Shown: positions 56,353 through 64,000 of the stretch, piece after piece
Layout: each line of letters begins with the position of its first letter
How positions within the stretch are numbered: position 1 is the stretch's first letter
Source: Henricia sp. BOLD:AAB3569
Taxonomy: Eukaryota > Echinodermata > Asteroidea > Spinulosida > Echinasteridae
Length of the DNA stretch: 64,000 bases
Direction: 5' to 3'
Assembly: GCA_037783545.1 (NCBI GenBank)
Contig: JBBELK010000216.1
Location: forward strand, 124,001 to 188,000
The notes under the pieces: model-generated
Told to the model about the DNA's origin: nothing
Database searches by the model: none
Seen by the model: only the letters and a program-made list of their open reading frames with translations
Made by a program: the position numbers and the translations under genes

Positions 56353-56637
56353 GTTTAATGAAAAACATGGTCTGGTTTTGTTCTGTTCTTCATTAACGTC
56401 CTAAAAGAGCTTTTAAGCTTTTTGAAATGTTGCTTTTGAGATAACTTGATTTAACAGTTTGTGTGTGTTGTCACTGATTGAAATTGACTCTTTAAAACTT
56501 TCATAAAAGTTGGATTATGTGTGGTTGCAGTTGGAAAATAAAAACCGATGTACAGTTAAAATTAAACAGAAAATGTAAAATGTATCCTTAGCTTTATATC
56601 ATATACAAAATGATTGTAGGTGAGGAAAAAATACTCC

Positions 56638-56709
56638 AGGGGGCACCCGGATTTGAACCGGGGACCTCTCGATCTGCAGTCGAATGCTCTACCACTGAGC
56701 TATACCCCC
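56638..56709 (-). tRNA. tRNA-Cys (GCA)
   Basis: Read on the minus strand, 72 bases fold as a standard cloverleaf: acceptor stem GGGGGTA with TGCCCCC, D arm GCTCAGTGGTAGAGC, anticodon stem-loop with loop CTGCAGA and anticodon GCA, and T arm CCGGTTCAAATCCGG. Box A (TAGCTCAGTGG) and box B (GGTTCAAATCC) are intact. A run of six T follows within 15 bases on the minus strand, a normal RNA polymerase III terminator. There is no intron. It lies alone between ASF1 and DNAI3 and looks functional, unlike the tRNA-like SINE heads elsewhere in the window. Confidence 0.97.
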
Positions 56710-57507
56710 ACCGTCGAATGTAAAGGAAATTCTATAGCTTATAAATAAAAGTAAATATATGCGAACAAACAATTTTTTAATGTAGGCAAAAAAGTCCAGT
56801 TTATCATGTCAATTCCTTTTTTAAAGCATTTTTTTTCAGTCCGCGTATTTCTCTTGTTTAATTTTACACCTTTATTCCACTTTTGTGTGCAAAACTGCAA
56901 AGCAATGAATTTCGTTGAAAGTACTTCCGCCGGTCAAAGGTCATTCATCTGGCAACGATGTCAACGAAAGCCCGGAAAGGTGATGCGCCAACGAAAAATG
57001 CCCTGCAAAATTCTTTCTTTTACTTTAGATAATGGACTTGGAATATGTAAGAAAACTTATATTTTACAGCCGAGATCTTTACCAAACTTTCAGGCTACCA
57101 GTGGTTTCAAATACTAAACTGGCCTTCGTGCATGCTGCCTTTGCTGAGCTAACAGTTGACTTGGCCTTTCCGACGTACGGACCAGTACCAGCGTACCGAG
57201 TAACCATGCGTACCGACGTGACGCCGGCCGACCGACCGACCGGCGCGGCCCAGATTTGGCTCTCATGCTCCGGCCGGCGGGCAGCGGCGTCAATTCCATC
57301 CGAATATTTTATAACATGTTATAGTTAATATCATTAAATGCAAATCTGATTTAAGTCTAAATTTTTAAAGTTGTCCGGTGAAAGTTTAAAAATTTTAAGC
57401 TAGGCTATTCTTTTTATTCAGGCTTACTAAACTTTTACTGCCCTACTCTTTTCATTAACGTAGAGATAAAATAATTCTGAAGTACCAAGAAAGCAAAGAC
57501 AATTGTG
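56710..57507. other. Upstream region of DNAI3
   Basis: Between tRNA-Cys and the DNAI3 start codon. A GC-rich, CpG-containing patch at 57160-57295 (CGGCCGACCGACCGACCGGC) may be promoter. I see no X-box (ciliary RFX site) that I would commit to. No other coding exon. Confidence 0.4.
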
Positions 57508-60500
57508 ATGGCAGATGAAAACCCAATCTCGGAGAAGGAGGCAGAGACTTCCAAAGAAAGTGAGAAAGAACAAGACACAGCAGCCACAAATGTCAAGGAC
57601 CCGACACCAGGCAGTGGGAGATCATCCAAGGTTCGAACTTCGTCAGCATCAAGCAAGAGGAGTACTTCTCCTGCTCAGACACCAGCAGTGGCTCCCGGTG
57701 CTGGCAAGGCCAAACCAGCCGAGAAGGGGGCGGCAAAACCTAATAAACCAAGCAAACTTAGCAAAGCAGGTATGGTATTGTGGAGTAATCCAAGTCTCAA
57801 TTTTATAAAATGAGAGGCAGGTCACTCCGTTCTTTTGTCAGAATTTTAAGGGGAATTAAAGTCAACTGGAGGGGCATCAAGAACAAATTTGTTCCAAATG
57901 TGTACTGGTCATAAGGCATGTTGGCCAAGTTGGCCTCAGGGTGTATATCTTGAAGGGAATTGACCTCGGTGGCCTCGGTTGGTGTCAAGGCCTGGCTAAT
58001 CCTATATTATTGTGTACTATGTTTATTTTAAATTCATAAAGCGAACCAAGCACAGGGGATATGTCGATCACAAGTTGCTGTTTTATTTGACAGGAGCCAA
58101 ACAGACCAAACCAAAAAAGGAAGAAGGTGAGGCTGAGCTGTCAGGTGATGTCAAAGGTATGCACACCATCTTAATATCGTACCCAAATCAATATAAGGTT
58201 ACACTTTTATATTTGGTTCAAAAAAGAAATGGAAATTATACTCTGACCAAAATATTGAGGAGGCTGAGTTATGTAACATATTTTATCAGTCAGTAACGTG
58301 TATGAATACCTCTTGTGGCAAGGCTGACTGCACCGGCTTCCGTAAGAGCCTCTGAGGCAGGGTGCGCCACTCTGCCTGATTGTCTCCCTGCTGCACTTTT
58401 AGGACTGTTTGAGAAGTGCATAGCTCAAGAGGTCAGCTCATCCCAAGTAGGTTTAATCGACAAAAAAAATAACACTTCGTTTCTGTAGGATTCACTTTGC
58501 TCAAATTGTTCTACCTGGACGAAATCACTGAGGGGGAACAGTCTCGAAAGTGATTCCAAAGTGATCGGTCAATCAGGGCCTCGTTATCCACAAGTTCACT
58601 GTTTTCAACAAACTTCTGTTCCAAGCAAGAATTTGTATTTTAAGAATTTATACAAAGCGTGTTTTTGGAGACTATATTTATCTTTCCTCTCATAATTGTG
58701 TTTTTCCCCCTCTTACTACAGGATCTAAAGACGACACTGTCCCCCTGTTTCTGTCATCTAAGACCCAGGAACTCTTTGCCTGTAAAGCTGATGAAGATGT
58801 AACGGAGGAGAACCCATGCAAACTCCTCCCTAAGGAGGGCATCATCCAAGACATGAAAACAAGGGCTGCAGTGTCAGACTTTCATCCCGTCAAACAAAAG
58901 ATACTGGTAAGTCTAGATGTAGAGGGCGCCCTATGTACCATCAGTACATAGTTTTAGAAGTTTTAGAAGTTTCATTGTGTGATTATTGCACAGAAATCTT
59001 CAAGGGACTGCAACTTGTATAGTTTGTTTCTAACACAGTAACAGTTTGATTTTAACTGTTAAGTGTAAAATAACTACAGTAGATAATCTCTCATTTGCAT
59101 TGTTGCAGGCAGCTATATTTGCGAGCTGCTGAAAGTGATACCCCAGTATAAATCAACTGTTAAACGTAAAAATAGCTTTCAGCTCACTGAAAGTAGATAT
59201 TTGTCTGGAAACAGTAGACACACATTTATTTCATTTAACAAATCAAAAACATCATCAGTGACTTAAACGCCCAATTTTATTTCCAAAGTAAAACTTTATG
59301 GATTCCTGGAATAAGGACATAATATGTAAAGAAGAATGTTGGTAAACTAGCCTGTAGAAATTGTAGCTACATAGGTGCTGCATTGCTTCAGAAAACCTTT
59401 AAAATATATGCATGGTTTTGGTGTTAAGTGATTGCTAAAAAGTAAGTTTTGTTTTCTTGTCAACTCATGAAATAAAATGTTGGGTCATTGCAAATGATAC
59501 AATGGGCCTTTAAGTTACAGAATGATTGGTATTTAAGGGAAGAATAATCACAATTTACACACTAATAGGGGGCCTGGTGTCATTCTCTTAATATGCATTA
59601 TCATTGACAGGACTACCCAGCTGATGAAATTTTGGTGGTGTTTGACCCAGACTTTAAGATGGGACAGAACTTCTACATTGTCCTAACTGAGGAAGCAAAA
59701 GATCGAATTCTTAAGGTGAGTACTTAATATATATTCCTTATTTAAAATGTCCTCTTATCTTCTTTTAACAGACACTGTCAAAAAAAAAACCATATAATGT
59801 GTAAGCACAAAGTACAAATGAGTCTTTCCACGGTAAAGGGGGCATTTTAGCAACACAGACCATATTTTCCGGAAAATACCTTTGTCTGGTCTCAAAATAA
59901 AAGAAATAAGTTTCAGTTGTTCTGAAGAGATAACTTGGGCCCAAAAAAGGGTTACAAACATTGTGACAACATGCCTTTCTAAAAACCCTGTGTACAAATT
60001 TCCAATATACGCTTGTAACCGGGACGGCCTAATATGTAACACAAGTGTCCGTCCCGGTTACGAGCTTTTAATATTTCACGATTCACATACCAGTTGCTTT
60101 GTCGTTGTATTTTTAGCTTAAGGACTGAAAGTTGTATGAATTCTTGAAAATATATTTTCCTTGTTTATGATGCAGCCTCCAGCAGAGGAAGGGGAGGAGG
60201 GGGCGGAGCTAGCAGATGGAGAAGGAGGAGGGGAGGAGGGGGAAGAGGAGATAATCATTTATCGTTACATTCCTCCAGAGCCCAAGGAGTGGGTCTCACA
60301 AGGAAGTGAGATCGAAATTCAGGAAGAAAGTGTCGTGGAAAAGAGATCCAAGGTATAAAAAAATATTTCTTAAATTTTGTTTAATTTGTTTTGTTTAATT
60401 GATTGATTTATTTACCACATCCAACAGCGGAAGGACCGCCAATTACAGGAATGGGATCAATTAATGTTAGTTGTCATTACCATATCACCAAAAGGTGTCG

Positions 60501-63500
60501 GTTAGCCTATGGGTTCTCGCTTCCACAGGTTGGCAGATGCGGCCATTCGTGAATTTGAATTCAGCTTAAATGTTGGTGTAAATCACAAGCAAATAAAACA
60601 AATTGAAGGAGAATCTTTAAAAATCTGGATTAAACATAAGATACGTGGCAAATTGGCATCAGATTTATGCTATTCATGCTGAATCATTGTTGGATTGAAA
60701 TTAAAGGTAGTATACATCATTGGTAATCTCGGTAATCAGAAATGTTCACAGATTTACGCCTAACTTACACAATATAAACATGATGACCGTAGAAAACTTC
60801 CCCTGAAATGGTTTAGTCTGAAGTGCTATAGTCTGAGAAATGAGTAAAACAATTAGTTTTCGTCTCATGAGACGAAAATTAAGATCACCCCAAAACCATT
60901 TCCCCCAAGTGCCATTTCGCCCCAAACCACCTTGCCCGAGTGCCATTTCGCCCCAACACTACATATAGCTCAAATGCCACTTCGCCCCAAAACCACTTCG
61001 TGCACAGGCCGTCACGGTTCAGGGCGAAATGGTTTTGGGGCGAAATTACTGCAAACCCTTTTTTGACTGTTTTCTTAAAAGTTGACGAAGTACAGAGCTG
61101 GTTTTGGCTCAGGTTGGTTTTAATCATGCATATCTTCAATCACACAGGGGATAAAACTATTTGTAACAGTTTACCAATCATGTATACTATCTTTAAATCA
61201 CAGTCAAAACGGAATCAGTTTAGAGTAAATTCAGAGTTGAATTTGAGTTGAATCACAATAGAATCAATTCCAGATCTAAATCAAATTCCAGATCTAAATC
61301 AAATTCCAGATCTAAATCAAATTCCAGATCTAAATCAAATTCCAGATCTAAATCAAATTCGAGGCAAGCTGGCATCAAATTGAGATCAAAACCGAATTAA
61401 AACTAGATTAAATTAAATTTTTGTCAGCCTAGTTGAAGAATTACTCCTTTACTTTCTTTATGGATCAACAGATTAAAATGGCTATTGAGCGAGTTCGTCG
61501 TGAGTTTGGTGCACCGATCACGTTCACCGATAGGAATGCGGGCGACGTCAAGGATGGCTACATTGAATGCGTATCGTACGAGGACAAAAGCTACAACGTG
61601 AAGAAAGTGGAGATGGATTCAAGTATACAGGCAGTACCCACATGCATCGACAGCGGCACCCAAACAGAATGGTTGGTCTCTATGATTATTGCAGATATGG
61701 GTAATTTCCAAAATTAGGGGTCCAAAATTGTGACATGCTTTTTAAGATTTCCAAGTGTTTTTAGTGATTGAAAGTGGTTTTCCAGTAGAAAATAATTATT
61801 TTTATTTCAACAAATACCACTTAAATTTAATGTTTGTGTGTAGATATGGCTCCAAGGTTAATGCAAACTCATTCTACAGCCAATTTTCATTGGCGTAGGT
61901 AACCCGGGACACCAAACTCCTATTCGATACCATGGAACAAATTATAAGCCTTTATGGTCTTTTGTTTTGAATATTTTTCAGGAATCGGAGAACAAAATAT
62001 TGAAGAAAATGATGCTGCCCCCTATAATCATACATATGGAGTTGGGTTTAGTCAAATCCTAATGATATAGACTCTTTGCACAGCGGCCATCTTGGGGGCA
62101 ATCTCATTGTCGCCGTGTGTCATGCATGAGTAGATGCTCTGTGGATCTATTGTCACATTTAAATATAAAAACCTGCCCCTAACATGGCTACCGGTGCAAA
62201 AGGTCTATTAGAAAATTTTTGTATTTTTGTTTTCTTTCAGGAAGCACCCTCGTAACCAAACCACGCAGTATTTCCCACGGGAATTCAACGTTGACGAGAA
62301 AAAGAAACTTGCAGAATCTGACGAGCTACTCAATGCCATCATCCGCGTTGTCCCAAGGTTTGAGTTGGCTCTTCAACAAAACGAGATAATGAACGTGTTT
62401 AATGATGACTGGCTCGCCCTAGCAGACAGTGATAGTACATTTGGCAGTAAATCCGACAGCCACCTCAAGGTACTAATGTTGTAGTCGAGTACTTTTTGAG
62501 TACCATCTAATTTTCTTCTCGATTTGACTTTCTTAGTTCATTCGTAGCTTCTTAACAAAGGCTTTTTTACAAATTTGTCTCTTTAGTAAGTAGATCAAAT
62601 TAGCTCTTGTAGGAAGACATAAATTATTTTTCATCACCTTAAATCTTTTTTCATCAATTTAAATATTTAAATAAATATAAAATAAGAGATTATACAAACC
62701 CAGTTTAACTGATGTCCAGGTTTTAATGTACAGAGACTTTGGATTATCTGTGTGATTTAAGGGAAGACACACAAATCTAACCGCCGGTAATGACAGTGGT
62801 ATCGCTGTTATTTGCAGCGGTACCACAGTTACTTTTAGTGGTACCGCTGCCAATGGATTTTATGTATCTTCCATAACTAATTAAACAACACTTGATTTAC
62901 TCGAAAAGTGCTCAAATACACCTCTGCAAGGTCCTAATGAGAATTTTATGTGAGTTGGGTTCACTGACTTCTTCTTGTATGAATGCATTTCAAATCACTT
63001 GCCATTCAATGACATAATTCTCTGTTAATTATTGTATTTTGACAGGAGTACCAGTCTTTCACCGATCTCCAATTCAGCAAGGATAAAGCCATCACGTGCA
63101 TTGAATGGCATCCAACCATTAAGGGAATCATCGCGGTATCGTGTGCAGAACGGATGTCGTTTGATGATCGTGTCGATCATGCTGCTAAGATCATCATGAA
63201 TCCTTCCCTCGTATTACTCTGGAGTTTCACTGATCCAATTCACCCACAGGTGAGATGGTGGCTTTCCAGGACATCCCCATTCCATTTTAACCCCTTTTTG
63301 GATGGTATATTTGGTGTATTATTGGCACCAAGTGAGCGCCCGGGGGAGGGAGAGGGGTGGGGGTGTCGTGCACCCCCCTCACCCCCAAAAAAGGGTTGTC
63401 TCCCACTTCTCTTTTGCACCCTCAAATGAGATTTGAGGTTTGCAAAGCTGCATGTGTAAGGCTGTAAGCAGCTTTGTGTGCCCCCTTCCAAAGTGTTGGG

Positions 63501-64000
63501 CCCTAGCCCTCCCCATCACCCCCCACATCACCCCCACTTTAAAAGGTCTGGTGACACGGTTGTGTATCATTCAGTGCTATTTGGATCTCCAATATTCATT
63601 TAAATTCATCTTTAGTTATCATTTTTGTATAAAAAGATATCATCTCAGGCAGAATCATTGCATTGGACGGTTGGAACCACTTCTATCTTCCATTTGAGTA
63701 AGGTTTTTCCAGTCAAATGGCTGATTAAAATTTTGGGACATTGCAAATGGGCTTGGAAGATGAGTAAATCTTTGCTATATCAACTTTATTCCTCAAACTG
63801 TAATTTGTTAATGTCTTTTTGTTAATCATAGATCCTGCTGGAGGCTCCTGACGACATTTTCAGCTTCAAGTTCTGCCCAACAGACCCTAACATCATCGCA
63901 GGAGGTTGCATCAATGGACAGGTAGTCATGTGGGACATCAGTAAGTATAGCGACCGTCTCCGTAGCAACCAACAAGGCAAACAGACCAAGAAAAACTCCA
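57508..64000 (+). CDS. DNAI3: Dynein axonemal intermediate chain 3 (WDR63), 5' part (9 exons, runs off right edge)
   Basis: Exons 57508-57769, 58094-58156, 58722-58906, 59611-59715, 60176-60352, 61472-61671, 62241-62469, 63046-63249 and 63832 to beyond 64000 join in frame for about 531 residues; the family is about 890. Diagnostic stretches are MKTRAAVSDFHPVKQKIL, SQGSEIEIQEESV, FGAPITFTDRNAGDVKDGY, TTQYFPREF, LALQQNEIMNVFNDDW, SHLKEYQSFTDLQFSKD and the first WD repeats (KFCPTDPNIIAGGCINGQVV). DNAI3 is an intermediate chain of the inner-arm dynein f/I1 group in motile cilia. The N-terminal 100 residues are a lineage-specific Ser/Pro/Lys-rich low-complexity leader, and exon 5 opens with an acidic Glu/Gly tract (EEGEEGAELADGEGGGEEGE). 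Introns contain MITEs, a 19-bp minisatellite (intron 5) and a single copy of the AP1M1-intron repeat unit (intron 1). Confidence 0.95.
57855..57995. repeat. Single inverse unit of the AP1M1-intron repeat
   Basis: Contains GGCATGTTGGCCAAGTTGGC, TATCTTGAAGGGAATTG and GGTGTCAAGGCCTGG, the reverse complement of the 34128-34460 unit; located 85 bases after DNAI3 exon 1. Confidence 0.7.
58320..58466. repeat. Dispersed repeat in DNAI3 intron 2
   Basis: Shares GAGGCAGGGTG, GCCACTCTGCC, TGCACTT and GTAGGTTTAATC-type segments with the inverse of 42245-42400 inside the 2.2-kb foldback element. Confidence 0.55.
59250..59513. repeat. MITE family J, partial copy in DNAI3 intron 3
   Basis: Ends CATTGCAAATGATACAATGG then GCCTTTAAG, with the interior AACATTCTTC-type and GCATTGCTTCAGAAAACCTT matching 55325-55652 on the opposite strand. 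Confidence 0.65.
59820..60085. repeat. MITE related to family F in DNAI3 intron 4
   Basis: Begins GAGTCTTTCCACGGTAAAGG and contains ACAACATGCCTTTCTAAA, then GTGTACAAATTTCCAATATA and an inner inverted pair CGTAACCGGGACGG-type (CCGTCCCGGTTACGAGC). The block ACATGCCTTTCTAAA…TTCCAATATA is shared with 39640-39710. Confidence 0.65.
60880..61075. repeat. Repeat built on CATTTCGCCCCAAAACCA in DNAI3 intron 5
   Basis: Four to five direct near-copies (GTGCCATTTCGCCCCAA, AATGCCACTTCGCCCCAAAA) followed by the inverse (GGCGAAATGGTTTTGGGGC). Confidence 0.75.
61257..61363. repeat. 19-bp minisatellite in DNAI3 intron 5
   Basis: Five identical copies of AATCAAATTCCAGATCTA-type units, each with an AGATCT, preceded by one diverged unit; about 110 bases before the exon 6 acceptor. 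Confidence 0.9.
61696..61930. repeat. MITE family H, diverged copy in DNAI3 intron 6
   Basis: Shares AAATTAGGGGTCCAAAATTG and the GGGACACCAA end with 14660-14904. Confidence 0.6.
62066..62210. repeat. MITE family B, copy in DNAI3 intron 6
   Basis: Both termini and the shared interior TGTGTCATGCATGAGTAG are present, 30 bases before the exon 7 acceptor. Confidence 0.7.

Noticed and set aside
61257-61363. Regular repeat resembling a CRISPR array
   Set aside because: Units are directly abutting 19-bp copies with no spacers, in an animal intron; it is a minisatellite.
63154-63491. Frames extending DNAI3 exon 8 past 63249
   Set aside because: A GTGAGA donor at 63250 and the family match to exon 9 (ILLEAPDD) show that the extension is intron.

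Overview
This is a window of an animal (metazoan) nuclear genome. Every recognisable gene is split by GT-AG introns, the genes are ordinary animal housekeeping or ciliary genes, and the space between exons is filled with short non-autonomous repeats (MITE-like hairpins, foldback elements, tRNA-derived SINEs). The AT-rich base composition, frequent TACATGTA-type motifs, tRNA-headed SINEs and gene content suggest a marine invertebrate deuterostome (echinoderm, hemichordate or amphioxus-like). That placement is inference; the sequence does not name the species.

Layout, left to right. A PHF24/GINIP-like PHD-finger gene runs off the left edge on the minus strand (first three coding exons, 2034 down to 267). 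SSX2IP (ADIP), the centrosome/adherens-junction coiled-coil protein, has 12 coding exons on the plus strand (7266-18462). FAM32A follows on plus (4 exons, 22245-23782). Two isolated minus-strand coding exons that I cannot name lie at 27221-27467 and 29452-29686. AP1M1, the mu1 subunit of the AP-1 clathrin adaptor, has 10 exons on plus (30855-35866), including a 14-codon first exon. ELOF1 has 3 small exons on minus (40224-39246). PLAA has 11 exons on minus (50624-45225). ASF1, the H3-H4 chaperone, has 4 exons on plus (51023-54261) and is divergent from PLAA across about 400 bp. A tRNA-Cys(GCA) gene is on minus (56638-56709). DNAI3/WDR63, an axonemal dynein intermediate chain, starts at 57508 on plus and runs off the right edge (9 exons seen). 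For AP1M1, PLAA, ASF1, FAM32A, ELOF1 and SSX2IP I joined the exons by hand; each joined coding length is a multiple of three and the protein length is close to the vertebrate orthologue.

The genes do not form an operon-like pathway. As far as I recall human map positions, their orthologues all fall on chromosomes 1p22, 6q, 9p and 19p13, the 1/6/9/19 set usually called the MHC paralogon, so this looks like one unduplicated piece of that ancestral linkage group.

The accessory interest lies in the repeats. Two copies of a 0.37-0.42 kb foldback element have perfect 9-bp target duplications and a 29-bp internal repeat that differs in number. A 553-bp nearly perfect palindrome with its own 9-bp target duplication sits in ASF1 intron 1, inside an older repeat. 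A 2.2-kb foldback element carries inverted minisatellite arms. More than fifteen inverted-repeat families are present, most of them as several copies. No transposase, reverse transcriptase or integrase reading frame is visible, so all of these depend on enzymes encoded elsewhere.
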